Shown: positions 8,453 to 16,657, counted from the stretch's first letter. The stretch is DNA of 64,000 nucleotides from Oceanibaculum indicum P24 (GCF_000299935.1 NZ_AMRL01000005.1:1-64000), one strand, 5' to 3'. Notes: generated from the sequence alone by a model not told the origin. Translations and numbers: made by a program.

Positions 8453-11269
8453 TCAGTGCGCCGCTTCCCAGTCGTCGCCGACACCGGCCTCGGCGACCAG
8501 CGGCACGGACAGCTCCAGCACCGGGCGGGTGGCGCCCTCCATCACCTCGCGCACCAGGGCGGAGGTCTTCTCGATCTCCGCCTCCGGTACCTCGAACAGC
8601 AGTTCGTCATGCACCTGCAGCAGCATGCGGGCCTTGAGACTGGCCTTCTCCAGTGCGGCGGGAAGGCGGATCATCGCGCGCTTGATGATGTCGGCCGCCG
8701 TGCCCTGGATCGGCGCGTTGATCGCCTGGCGTTCGGCGAAGGCGCGCCGGGCCGGGTTCTTGTCGGTGATGCCGGGCACGTGGCAGCGCCGGCCGAACAG
8801 GGTGGTGACGTAACCCTGCTTCTTCGCCTCCGCCTTGGCCCGGTCCATATAGTCGCGGATGCCCGGATAGCGCTCGAAATAGGCGCGGATATAGGCTGCC
8901 GCCTCGCCCTGCTCGACGCCAAGCTGGCGGGCCAAGCCGAAGCCCGAGATGCCGTAGATGATGCCGAAATTGATCGCCTTGGCCTTGCGCCGCGTCATCG
9001 GGTCCATCTGGTCGAGCGGCACGCCGAACACCTGGCTGGCGGTCATGGCGTGAATGTCGATGCCATCACGGAAGGCCTGGCGCAGCGCCTCGATGCCGCC
9101 GATATCGGCGACGATGCGCAGCTCGATCTGCGAGTAATCGACCGACAGCAGCCTGTGCCCCTTCTCGGCGACGAAGGCGCGGCGGATGCGCCGCCCTTCC
9201 TCGGTGCGGACCGGGATGTTCTGCACGTTCGGATCGGAGGAGGAAAGGCGCCCTGTACTGGTTGCCGCCATGGCGAAGGCGGTGTGCACACGCCCCGTCT
9301 CCGGGTTTATCTGCTCGACCAGCGTGTCGGCATAGGTGGATTTCAGCTTGGCGAGCTGGCGCCATTCCAGGATTTTCGCCGGCAGGTCGTGCTGCGTGGC
9401 CAGTGCCTCCAGCACCTCGGCGCCGGTGGCATAGGCGCCGGTCTTGCCCTTCTTGCCGCCCTGCAGTCCCAGCTCGTCGAACAGGATCTCGCCCAGCTGC
9501 TTGGGCGAGCCGATGTTGAACTCGCGGCCCGCCAGCTTGTAGATGTCCAGCTCGTATTCGCCCATGCGGCGCGCGAAATCCTTCGACAGGTCGGCCAGCA
9601 CCTCGCGGTCCACCTTGATGCCGGCGCGTTCCATCTCGCCGATGATCGGCACCAGTGGGCGTTCCACCGTCTCGTACAGCGTCAGCACATGCGATTCGCG
9701 CAGGCGCGGCTTCAGCAGCCGGTGCAGCCGCCCGGTGATGTCGGCATCCTCGGCGGCATACTCGGTTGCCTTGTCCAGCGGCACCTTGTCGAAGGTCACC
9801 TGGTCCTTGCCGCTGCCCGCGACCTCCTTGAAGGGGATGGTCTTGTGGTCGAGATGCAGCTCCGCCAGCTCGTCCATGCCGTGGCCGTGCAGCCCGCCTT
9901 CCAGCACGTAGGAGATCAGCATGCTGTCATCCACCGGCGCCACCTCGATGCCGTGGCGGCGGAAGATCAGCCAGTCATATTTCATGTTATGGCCGACCTT
10001 CAGGACCGACGAATCCTCCAGCATCGGCTTCAGCAGCTCCAGCGCGCGCTTCTTGTCGATCTGCTTCGGCCGCTCGGTGGGGGCGTCCAGCAGATTGCCC
10101 TGATCCGCGCCATCGCCGGCCCCGTGCCCGACTGGGATGTAGCAGGCCTTGCCCGCCTCGACCGACAGCGAGATGCCGACCAGCTTCGCCGACATGGCAT
10201 TCAGCGAGGTGGTCTCGGTATCGACCGCGACCGTGCCGGCCTCCATAGCGGCGGCGATCCAGCGCTTCAGGTCGGCCTCCTCGACCACCGTTTCATAGGC
10301 GGTCTCCGACGGGGCGATCTCGGCGGCCATGCCGAGGCTGGACGGGGCCTCGCCCTCCTGCACTTCCAGCGCCTGCAGCCGGGCGACCAGCCGCTTGAAG
10401 TTATTCTCCTCGAAGAAGGACAGCAGGGTGGCGTGCTCCGGGTCCTTCACCTCCAGCTGATCGACGCTCACTTCCAGCGGCACGTCGTCGCGCAGCTTCA
10501 CCAGCTCGCGGGAGATGCGGGCCTGCTCGGCATACTCGATCAGGCTTTCGCGGCGCTTGGGCTGCTTGATTTCCGTGGCGCGCGCCAGCAGCGTTTCCAG
10601 GTCGCCATAGTCGGTGATGAGCTGCGCTGCCGTCTTCACGCCGATGCCCGGCACGCCCGGCACGTTATCGACCGAATCGCCAGCCAGCGACTGCACATCC
10701 ACCACCTTGTCCGGGGCGACGCCGAATTTCTCCATCACCTCGTCCGGGCCGATGGGCCGGTTCTTGATCGGGTCCAGCATGGTGACACCGTCGCGCACCA
10801 GCTGCATGAGATCCTTGTCGGAGGAGACGATGACGACATCCATCCCCTTCGCGCGCGCCTCCTTCGCGTAGGTGGCGATCAGATCGTCCGCCTCGAAGCC
10901 CGGCATCTCGATGGACGGCACGTTGAAGGCCCGCACCGCGTCGCGGATGATCGAGAATTGCGGGCGCAGATCCTCCGGCGGTTCCGGGCGCTGCGCCTTG
11001 TAGGCGGGATAGATTTCGTTACGGAAGGTCTCGCGCGCCGAATCGAAAATGACCGCCAGATGCTGCGCGTCGATCTCCTCCACCAGCTTCATCAGCATCG
11101 CCGAGAAGCCGAACACCGCGTTCACCGGCGTGCCATCGCCCCGGTTCATCGGCGGCAGCGCGTGATAGGCGCGGAAGATGTAGCCCGACCCGTCGATCAG
11201 GTAGAGCGTGTTCTTCACCACCTCGGGCGAGAGGATGTCGGGCGTGTCGTCTGTCGATGCATCGGTCAT
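8453..11269 (-). CDS. polA: DNA polymerase I
   Basis: A 938-residue three-domain enzyme of standard length. The N-terminal 5'-3' nuclease (about residues 15-310) has LIDGSGYIFRAYHALPP, GFEADDLIATYA, SSDKDLMQLV and GVPGIGVKTAAQLI. The 3'-5' proofreading domain is intact: AVDTETTSLNAM near residue 350 and YAAEDADITGRL. The polymerase domain shows LLSVDYSQIELRIVAD (motif A, around residue 710), KAINFGIIYGISGFGLA (motif B) and LLQVHDELLFEVP (motif C, around residue 885). It fills gaps in DNA repair and removes Okazaki primers. It is transcribed alone, towards the MFS gene. Confidence 0.98.
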   Translation of the reverse strand: MTDASTDDTPDILSPEVVKNTLYLIDGSGYIFRAYHALPPMNRGDGTPVNAVFGFSAMLMKLVEEIDAQHLAVIFDSARETFRNEIYPAYKAQRPEPPEDLRPQFSIIRDAVRAFNVPSIEMPGFEADDLIATYAKEARAKGMDVVIVSSDKDLMQLVRDGVTMLDPIKNRPIGPDEVMEKFGVAPDKVVDVQSLAGDSVDNVPGVPGIGVKTAAQLITDYGDLETLLARATEIKQPKRRESLIEYAEQARISRELVKLRDDVPLEVSVDQLEVKDPEHATLLSFFEENNFKRLVARLQALEVQEGEAPSSLGMAAEIAPSETAYETVVEEADLKRWIAAAMEAGTVAVDTETTSLNAMSAKLVGISLSVEAGKACYIPVGHGAGDGADQGNLLDAPTERPKQIDKKRALELLKPMLEDSSVLKVGHNMKYDWLIFRRHGIEVAPVDDSMLISYVLEGGLHGHGMDELAELHLDHKTIPFKEVAGSGKDQVTFDKVPLDKATEYAAEDADITGRLHRLLKPRLRESHVLTLYETVERPLVPIIGEMERAGIKVDREVLADLSKDFARRMGEYELDIYKLAGREFNIGSPKQLGEILFDELGLQGGKKGKTGAYATGAEVLEALATQHDLPAKILEWRQLAKLKSTYADTLVEQINPETGRVHTAFAMAATSTGRLSSSDPNVQNIPVRTEEGRRIRRAFVAEKGHRLLSVDYSQIELRIVADIGGIEALRQAFRDGIDIHAMTASQVFGVPLDQMDPMTRRKAKAINFGIIYGISGFGLARQLGVEQGEAAAYIRAYFERYPGIRDYMDRAKAEAKKQGYVTTLFGRRCHVPGITDKNPARRAFAERQAINAPIQGTAADIIKRAMIRLPAALEKASLKARMLLQVHDELLFEVPEAEIEKTSALVREVMEGATRPVLELSVPLVAEAGVGDDWEAAH

Positions 11270-11566
11270 GGTCGTGGCCGGCTTTCAGTCTGGCGGAAGA
11301 AGCGTCCGCCACTTTAGTCCGCTAATCACTGCAAGCAAGGCGTACGGCGTTTGTCGGGATCAACGGTTGTTGTCAAACCATTCTGTCATGCCCGGACTTG
11401 ATCCCATGGGCGTCTTGGGCATCCAGAGGCGGTGCTCTGCCTGAAACGTCTCAGACCGTGGCCCCTGGATTGCCGGGTCAAGCCCGGCAATGACAGGTTG
11501 AGACGTCGCGCCGCCTTTCGCGATCTGCTATGAACGGCCATCATTCAATCAGGGAGGAGGGGAGCG
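11270..11566. other. intergenic region between polA and an SDR gene
   Basis: This 297-bp gap between two divergent genes holds the palindromic element at 11384-11495 and should also contain both promoters. I see no small open reading frame with a ribosome binding site and no RNA gene. Confidence 0.6.
11384..11495. repeat. intergenic palindromic repeat element, type B, copy 1
   Basis: The ends are inverted: TGTCATGCCCGGACTTGATCC at the left (from 11384) is nearly the complement of the right end, which reads GGGTCAAGCCCGGCAATGACA (11475-11495). The inner part includes CATGGGCGTCTTGGGCATCCAG and, near the right end, CCCCTGGAT. A related copy lies at 14208-14320. This type resembles palindromic intergenic elements seen throughout alphaproteobacterial genomes. 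Confidence 0.75.
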
Positions 11567-12328
11567 ATGCATCCCAAGGGGCATGTGGCGCTGGTGACCG
11601 GCGGCGGTTCCGGTCTGGGCGCGGCAACCGCGCGGCTGCTGGCGAAAGAGGGCGCCAAGGTTGCGGTGCTGGATGTGAATGCCGAAAGTGCGGCTAAGGT
11701 CGCCGCCGAGATCGGCGGCATCGGCATCGGCTGCGACGTCTCCAGCGCGGAGGCCGGCGAGAAGGCGGTGGCGGAAGTGGTCGCCAAGCTGGGCGCGCCG
11801 CGCATCGTGGTGAATTGCGCCGGTATCGTGCGCGGAGCGCGCATCGTCGGCAAGGACGGCCCGTCCGACCTCGACACCTTCCGCAAGGTGATCGAGGTGA
11901 ACCTGATCGGCACCTACAACATGATCCGCCTGACCGCCGCCGAGATGGCGAAGCTGGAGCCGTTGGCGGATGGCGAGCGGGGTGTCATCACCATGACCTC
12001 CTCGGTTGCGGCCTATGACGGGCAGATCGGCCAGGCGGCCTATTCCGCCTCCAAGGGTGGCATCGCCGGGCTGGTGCTGCCGGCGGCGCGCGACCTGGCG
12101 CGCAGCGGCATCCGCGTCATGGCGATCGCGCCCGGCCTGTTCCAGACGCCGATGATGGCCAGCCTGCCGGCCGAGGTGCAGGACAGCCTGGGTAAGTCCA
12201 CGCCCTTCCCGCAGCGCCTGGGCACGGCCGAGGAATATGCCGACCTGGTGCTGGCGATCTGCAACAACATCATGCTGAACGGCGAGACCATCCGCCTGGA
12301 CGGCGCGGTCCGACTCGCCCCGCGCTGA
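11567..12328 (+). CDS. SDR dehydrogenase, 3-hydroxyacyl-CoA dehydrogenase type 2-like (17beta-HSD10-like)
   Basis: A 253-residue short-chain dehydrogenase. It has the NAD-binding motif TGGGSGLGAA, the acidic cofactor-selecting residue in VLDVN (which favours NAD), NCAGI, and the catalytic Ser-Tyr-Lys set (MTSSVAAYDG with YSASKGG). The insert DGERGVITMTSS and the ending FPQRLGTAEEYADLV...MLNGETIRLDGAVRL are typical of the HADH2/17beta-HSD10 branch, which oxidises 3-hydroxyacyl-CoA and some other alcohols. GGGAGGAGGGGAGCG precedes the ATG. It stands at the head of a cluster of dehydrogenases that may degrade a 3-hydroxyacid. Confidence 0.88.
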   Translation: MHPKGHVALVTGGGSGLGAATARLLAKEGAKVAVLDVNAESAAKVAAEIGGIGIGCDVSSAEAGEKAVAEVVAKLGAPRIVVNCAGIVRGARIVGKDGPSDLDTFRKVIEVNLIGTYNMIRLTAAEMAKLEPLADGERGVITMTSSVAAYDGQIGQAAYSASKGGIAGLVLPAARDLARSGIRVMAIAPGLFQTPMMASLPAEVQDSLGKSTPFPQRLGTAEEYADLVLAICNNIMLNGETIRLDGAVRLAPR

Positions 12329-12337
12329 TTTTCAGCG

Positions 12338-13102
12338 CTACGTCATCAGCCAGCCGCCGGCGACATCGACGGTCTGGCCGGTGACGAAGCGGGCCTGATC
12401 GGAGGTGAGGAACAGCGCCATGTCGGCGACCTCCGAGGGCTGGCCGAGGCGGCGCAGCGCTGTCTCGCCGGCAATGGCCTCATTCACCGCCGGGTTGACG
12501 CCGCGCATCAGCGGCGTGTCGATGCGGCCCGGCGCAATGGCATTCACGGTGATGCCGTAGGGGCCAAGCTCCCCCGCCAGATGCCGGGTGAAACCAATTA
12601 CCCCGGCCTTGGTGGTGGAATAATGCACGCCGACGAAGTCGCAATAGGACTTCCCGGCGACCGAGGCCATGTTGACGATGCTGCCGTGCCCGCGCTGCTT
12701 CATGCCGGGCGTCACCAGCCGGGTGAGGTTGAAGCAGCCGGTCAGGTTCACATCCAGCACGCGGCGCCATTCCTCCGGGTCCATTTCCCAGACCTCATGG
12801 CGGCGGCCCTCATGCTTGGGCGAGATGCCGGCATTGTTTACCAGGATATCGACGGGGCCGAGCGCGCCCTCGATCTCGGTGACGGCTTCCCGCATCGCCT
12901 CAAAGTCGCCGACATCGCCGGCCAGCCCTATGGCGGTGGTACCTGCCGCCGCCAGCTTTCCGGCAGCCGCCGTGACATCCTCCTTTCCGAGATCGACCAG
13001 CGCGACTTTCGCGCCCTGCGCGGCGAAGGCTTCCGCGATGGCGAAGCCTATACCGCGCGCCGCCCCCGTCACCAGCACGGTGCGGTTCTTGTGACTGCCC
13101 AT
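12338..13102 (-). CDS. SDR oxidoreductase, FabG-like
   Basis: A 254-residue short-chain dehydrogenase with TGAARGIGFAIA, VDLG at the end of strand 2, NNAGISPKH, the catalytic serine in NMASVAG, and YSTTKAG. The end (FVTGQTVDVAGGWLMT) is typical of FabG-like enzymes. The substrate is unknown; the spacing from the divergent 3-hydroxyacid dehydrogenase suggests a related role. I chose the ATG at 13102, which sits just after GGAGGGGAA; the frame is open for 15 more codons upstream. It converges on the HADH2-like gene with 9 bases between stop codons. Confidence 0.85.
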   Translation of the reverse strand: MGSHKNRTVLVTGAARGIGFAIAEAFAAQGAKVALVDLGKEDVTAAAGKLAAAGTTAIGLAGDVGDFEAMREAVTEIEGALGPVDILVNNAGISPKHEGRRHEVWEMDPEEWRRVLDVNLTGCFNLTRLVTPGMKQRGHGSIVNMASVAGKSYCDFVGVHYSTTKAGVIGFTRHLAGELGPYGITVNAIAPGRIDTPLMRGVNPAVNEAIAGETALRRLGQPSEVADMALFLTSDQARFVTGQTVDVAGGWLMT

Positions 13103-13152
13103 TTCCCCTCCCTTGCGCCCTTCCAGCAGGGCTTGCCGGCCCTGCATGGAGT

Positions 13153-13165
13153 GCTGTTGTACAGC
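13153..13165. promoter_or_regulatory. short palindrome in a divergent promoter region
   Basis: GCTGT-TGT-ACAGC is a perfect 5-3-5 inverted repeat between the divergently transcribed SDR (minus) and 3-hydroxyacid dehydrogenase (plus) genes. It could be a regulator site. Just downstream, CGGTTTAGCA (13176-13185) equals ten bases of the 19-bp palindrome found upstream of the BKACE gene (reverse strand of 14368-14386). Confidence 0.35.
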
Positions 13166-13229
13166 GTCGTTCTATCGGTTTAGCATCGCCCCCGTAAGCG
13201 CCAACCCACAAGTGGAGAAAGCGAGCGCG

Positions 13230-14183
13230 ATGGGAGGAGATAAGGGGACGATTGCCGTCATCGGCAGCGGACTGATCGGGCGGGCCTGGTCGATCTGCTT
13301 CGCGCGGGCCGGCCACAAGGTGAAGTTTCACGATGTCAGCAAGCCGGCGCTGGATGCCGCCCTCGGGCTGATCGACGGTGCGCTGAAGGAACTGCACGAG
13401 AGCGGGTTGCTGGACGATCCGGCCGCCGCGAAGGCGCGGATATCGACCGCCGCGACGCTGGAGGAGGCGCTGGAGGGCGCTTCCTATGTGCAGGAAAATG
13501 TGAAGGAGACGGAGGAGGCGAAGCAGGAAATCTTCGCCGTGATGGACCGTATCGCCGATCCTGGCGCCATCCTTGCCTCCTCCTCCTCCAATATCCGCGC
13601 CTCGCTGTTCACCGAAGACCTCAAGGGCCGGGCGCGCTGCCTGGTGGCGCATCCTGCCAACCCGCCACATCTGGTGCCCATCGTCGAGCTGTCGCCGGCC
13701 CCCTGGACCGATCCCGAGGTGGTGGCGCGCGCCCGCGCTCTGTACGAGCAGGCGGGCATGGTGCCGATCCTGGTGAAGAAGGAGATTCCCGGCTTCATCC
13801 TGAACCGGCTGCAGGGCGCCCTGCTGGCCGAGGCCTTCAAGCTGGTCGCCGATGGCTATGCCAGCACCGAGGATGTGGACAAGACGATCAAGGACGGCCT
13901 CGGCCTGCGCTGGTCCTTCATGGGGCCGTTCGAGACCATCGACCTGAACGCGCCTGCCGGCGTGGCCGACTATATCGCGCGCTATGCCCCGATGTACTGG
14001 GACATGCAGCATGAACAGGCGCAGCCCCGACGCTGGGACAAGGCACTGTCCGACGTGCTGGAAGGCGAGCGCCGGCAGGCGCTGCCCGCCGACAGGCTGG
14101 GCGAACGGCAGGGCTGGCGCGACCGCAGGTTGATGGCGCTGATTGCGCACAAGCGCGAGGCGGCGAAGAAGATAGGGGAGTAG
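13230..14183 (+). CDS. 3-hydroxyacid dehydrogenase, lambda-crystallin / L-carnitine dehydrogenase-like
   Basis: A 317-residue NAD-dependent dehydrogenase of the 3-hydroxyacyl-CoA dehydrogenase superfamily. It has the Rossmann motif VIGSGLIGRAWSICFARAGH, the ENVKE segment, the catalytic histidine in VAHPANPPHLVPIVEL, EIPGFILNRLQ, and in the C-terminal domain GLGLRWSFMGPFETIDLNAPAGV. These features and the short C-terminal domain place it with L-carnitine dehydrogenase and L-gulonate 3-dehydrogenase rather than fatty-acid HADs. The next gene encodes a BKACE enzyme. In pseudomonads carnitine is oxidised by such a dehydrogenase and then cleaved by a DUF849 enzyme, so a similar pathway on a 3-hydroxyacid is plausible here; the substrate is not known. 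Start: ATG at 13230; a GTG at 13212 in frame is possible. Confidence 0.83.
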   Translation: MGGDKGTIAVIGSGLIGRAWSICFARAGHKVKFHDVSKPALDAALGLIDGALKELHESGLLDDPAAAKARISTAATLEEALEGASYVQENVKETEEAKQEIFAVMDRIADPGAILASSSSNIRASLFTEDLKGRARCLVAHPANPPHLVPIVELSPAPWTDPEVVARARALYEQAGMVPILVKKEIPGFILNRLQGALLAEAFKLVADGYASTEDVDKTIKDGLGLRWSFMGPFETIDLNAPAGVADYIARYAPMYWDMQHEQAQPRRWDKALSDVLEGERRQALPADRLGERQGWRDRRLMALIAHKREAAKKIGE

Positions 14184-14207
14184 GAGGAGCGGCGCTATTT
14201 TTCCATT

Positions 14208-14320
14208 CGTCATTCCCGGGCTTGTCCCCATGGGCGCCTGGGGAATCCAGGGGTCAGCTTACTCGACCGACGATCCAGCGGGCTGAAGCCTAGACCCCCG
14301 GCACAAGGCCGGGGGTGACG
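14208..14320. repeat. intergenic palindromic repeat element, type B, copy 2
   Basis: The left end CGTCATTCCCGGGCTTG (from 14208) is nearly the inverse complement of the right end CACAAGGCCGGGGGTGACG (to 14320). The internal CCCCATGGGCGCCTGGGGAATCC matches the corresponding part of copy 1 at 11384-11495 in order and spacing. It lies between two genes that could otherwise be one operon. Confidence 0.75.
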
Positions 14321-14367
14321 GTCTGGGGAGGTTGCTGCGGACAGGAAAGATATCTCCGCCATAACGC

Positions 14368-14386
14368 AACGGTTTGCTAAACCGTT
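14368..14386. promoter_or_regulatory. 19-bp perfect palindrome, likely operator of the BKACE operon
   Basis: AACGGTTT-GCT-AAACCGTT is a perfect 8-3-8 inverted repeat, 31 bases upstream of the BKACE start codon. Its size and symmetry fit a TetR-type or similar dimeric repressor. No regulator gene adjoins it. Ten bases of it recur upstream of the 3-hydroxyacid dehydrogenase (13176-13185). Confidence 0.6.
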
Positions 14387-14417
14387 ACAGAGACAGGGAC
14401 AGAGGGAAACGGGAACA

Positions 14418-15353
14418 ATGGCCAACGCCAAGAAAGTCATCATTACCTGCGCCGTCACCGGCTCGATCCATACGCCGACGATGACGCCGCATCTGCCGAT
14501 CACGCCGGACGAGATTGCCGAGAACGCCATCGGCGCGTGGGAGGCGGGGGCCTCGATCCTGCATCTGCATGCCCGCGACCCCAAGGACGGACGCCCGACA
14601 CCGGACCCGAAGGTGTTCATGGAGTTCCTGCCGCGCATCAAGCAATCGACCGATGCGGTGGTGAACATCACCACCGGCGGCGGCCAGGGCATGAGCGTGC
14701 AGGACCGGCTGGCCGGGCCGCTGCAGGCCAAGCCGGAAATGTGCTCGCTGAACATGGGCTCGATGAATTTCGGCCTGTTCCCGATGCTGGACCGCTATCC
14801 GAGCTTCAAGCACCAGTGGGAGGCCGATCATCTGGAGGCCAGCCGCGACGCGATCTTCCGCAACACCTTCAAGGATATCGAATTCATCCTGAAGGAGCTG
14901 GGGGAGGGCTGCGGCACGCGCTTCGAGTTCGAGTGCTACGATGTCGGCCATCTCTACAACCTTGCCCATTTCGTGGATCGCGGGCTGGTGAAGCCGCCCT
15001 TCTTCGTGCAGACCATCTTCGGCATCCTGGGCGGCATCGGCGCCGACCATAAGAACCTGATGCATATGCGCGAGATTGCCGACAAGCTGTTCGGCGATTC
15101 CTATCAGTGGTCGATCCTGGCCGCCGGCCGGCACCAGATGTCGCTGTGCACCATGGGCGCCATCATGGGCGGCAATGTGCGTGTCGGGCTGGAGGATTCG
15201 ATCTATGCCGGCAAGGGCAAGCTGGCCGAGAACAATGCCGAGCAGGTGGCGAAAATCCGCCGCATCCTGGAAGAGCTCTCGCTGGAGATCGCTACCCCCG
15301 CCGAGGCGCGCCAGATGCTGGACCTCAAGGGCGGTGACCAGGTGAATTTCTGA
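14418..15353 (+). CDS. beta-keto acid cleavage enzyme (BKACE, DUF849)
   Basis: A 311-residue TIM-barrel, zinc-dependent enzyme. Family members condense a beta-keto acid with acetyl-CoA and cleave it to acetoacetate and a CoA ester. The zinc ligands HLHARDP (His49, His51) and NITTGGG, NMGSMNFG, EFECYDVGHL and RVGLEDSI are all present. The best known member acts on 3-keto-5-aminohexanoate, and others act on dehydrocarnitine and many other beta-keto acids. The N-terminal substrate loop here reads TGSIHTPTMTPHLP, unlike the lysine-fermentation enzyme, so the substrate is open. A 3-hydroxyacid dehydrogenase lies upstream and an AroE-like gene overlaps its stop by one base (TGATG). AGGGAAACGGGAACA precedes the ATG. 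Confidence 0.9.
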   Translation: MANAKKVIITCAVTGSIHTPTMTPHLPITPDEIAENAIGAWEAGASILHLHARDPKDGRPTPDPKVFMEFLPRIKQSTDAVVNITTGGGQGMSVQDRLAGPLQAKPEMCSLNMGSMNFGLFPMLDRYPSFKHQWEADHLEASRDAIFRNTFKDIEFILKELGEGCGTRFEFECYDVGHLYNLAHFVDRGLVKPPFFVQTIFGILGGIGADHKNLMHMREIADKLFGDSYQWSILAAGRHQMSLCTMGAIMGGNVRVGLEDSIYAGKGKLAENNAEQVAKIRRILEELSLEIATPAEARQMLDLKGGDQVNF

Positions 15354-16144
15354 TGATCACGGGCAAGACGAAACTCTACGGCATCATTGCCGATCCCATC
15401 GGCCATGTGCGCGCGCCGATGCTGTTCAACCCGCTGTTCGCGGAGCGCGGCGTCGATGCCGTCATGGTGCCTTTCCATGTAAAGCCGGAGAAGCTGAAGG
15501 CCTGGGCCGACGGGTTGCGCGCCACCGAGAATTTCGGCGGCATCGTCATCACCGTGCCGCACAAGCTGGAGATCGCGAAACTGTGCGACGAGCTGGGCAC
15601 GGCAGGCCGGCTGATCGGGGCGATCAATGCGCTGAGGCGCGACCCCGACGGGCGACTGATCGGCGACATGTTCGACGGCAAGGGCTTCGTTGCCGGCATG
15701 CGCCATCAGGGCTTCGAGGTGACCGGCAAGCGCATCCTGCTGCTGGGTGCCGGCGGGGCGGCGCGGGCGATTGCCTTCGAGCTGGCTGCGGAGGGCTGCG
15801 AGAGGCTGACGATCCAGAACCGCACCATGGTGAAGGCGGAGGAACTAGCCGCCGCCGTGAAATCGGCCTATCCGAAGGTCGATGTCCGTGCCGGCAGCGA
15901 CGATCCGGCGGGGCACGACACCATCGTCAATTCCACCTCGCTGGGGCTGAAGCCGGGCGATCCGCTGCCGATGGATGTGTCAAGGCTCACGCCGGACATG
16001 CTGGTCGCTGAAATCATCATGGACCCAGTGGAGACGCCTTTGCTACAAGCAGCCAAACAGCGTGGCTGTCCGGTGCATTACGGGCGGCACATGCTGGACC
16101 AGCAGATCCTGCTTCTCGCCGATTTCCTGCGCGTAGGAAAGTGA
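15353..16144 (+). CDS. shikimate dehydrogenase-like protein (AroE superfamily)
   Basis: A 263-residue protein with the AroE fold: N-terminal substrate domain (YGIIADPIGHVRAPMLFN; the catalytic lysine in VITVPHK; the aspartate in GDMFDGKGF) and a C-terminal Rossmann domain (LLLGAGGAARAIAFEL, IQNRT). The usual shikimate-binding S-x-S of PIxHSxSP is replaced by VRAP here, so it is probably not the housekeeping AroE but one of the AroE-like enzymes that act on quinate, aminoshikimate or unknown acids. The dinucleotide-binding loop ends IQNRT, which often indicates NADP. It is translationally coupled to the BKACE gene (one-base overlap), so it may work in that pathway. Confidence 0.82.
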   Translation: MITGKTKLYGIIADPIGHVRAPMLFNPLFAERGVDAVMVPFHVKPEKLKAWADGLRATENFGGIVITVPHKLEIAKLCDELGTAGRLIGAINALRRDPDGRLIGDMFDGKGFVAGMRHQGFEVTGKRILLLGAGGAARAIAFELAAEGCERLTIQNRTMVKAEELAAAVKSAYPKVDVRAGSDDPAGHDTIVNSTSLGLKPGDPLPMDVSRLTPDMLVAEIIMDPVETPLLQAAKQRGCPVHYGRHMLDQQILLLADFLRVGK

Positions 16145-16189
16145 CTGGAGGCAGTAGCCAACAACGCATAGTCACAGGGACCGGGTTCC

Positions 16190-16657
16190 ATGAAGCAGGT
16201 CGTTCCGCTCGAAATCGGTATCTGCACGCCGGATATCGACCGGCTGCTGCCATTCTATACCAAGCTGCTGGGCTGCGAGCCGGTGGGCGATGTGTCGGTG
16301 CCAACCGACAAGGCCAAGAGCGCCGGCCTGTCCACCGCCGGCTATCGCGTGGTGCGCCTGCAGACCCCCTATGGCGAACGGATCAAGCTGCTGCAGCCGC
16401 AGACCCCGGCGGAGGCGCCCAGCATCAGCGCCTTCGTGCTGGACCGCTACGGCATGGCCTACATGACCTTCATCGTCTCCGACCTGGATGCGGTCGTGAA
16501 GAAGCTGAAAAAGGCGGAGATCAACATCCTGTCCGGCGAGGACAAGGTCGAGGTGCGGCCCGGCACTTTCCTCGTCTTCTGCGAGGACCCGGACGGCAAT
16601 GTCGTCGAGTTCGTGCAGTATGACGATGTGAAGGCCTACCGCCCGGACGTGAAGTAG
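16190..16657 (+). CDS. VOC family (glyoxalase/bleomycin-resistance-like) protein
   Basis: A 155-residue protein with the paired beta-alpha-beta-beta-beta units of the vicinal oxygen chelate superfamily: LEIGICTPDIDRLLPFYTKLLG at the N-terminus and YMTFIVSDLDAVVKKLKKAEI in the second half, ending FLVFCEDPDGNVVEFVQ. The final glutamate is a usual metal ligand; an earlier ligand could be His or Glu but is not evident. Members include isomerases, epimerases, dioxygenases and glyoxalases. It lies 45 bases downstream of the AroE-like gene in the same direction, so it may be part of the same catabolic operon. Confidence 0.8.
   Translation: MKQVVPLEIGICTPDIDRLLPFYTKLLGCEPVGDVSVPTDKAKSAGLSTAGYRVVRLQTPYGERIKLLQPQTPAEAPSISAFVLDRYGMAYMTFIVSDLDAVVKKLKKAEINILSGEDKVEVRPGTFLVFCEDPDGNVVEFVQYDDVKAYRPDVK

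Noticed and set aside
8456-11317. A 953-residue plus-strand ORF opposite polA
   Set aside because: It is an antisense shadow of a high-GC gene; the minus strand holds all DNA polymerase I motifs, and the shadow is rich in Arg, Gly, His and Leu without any domain.
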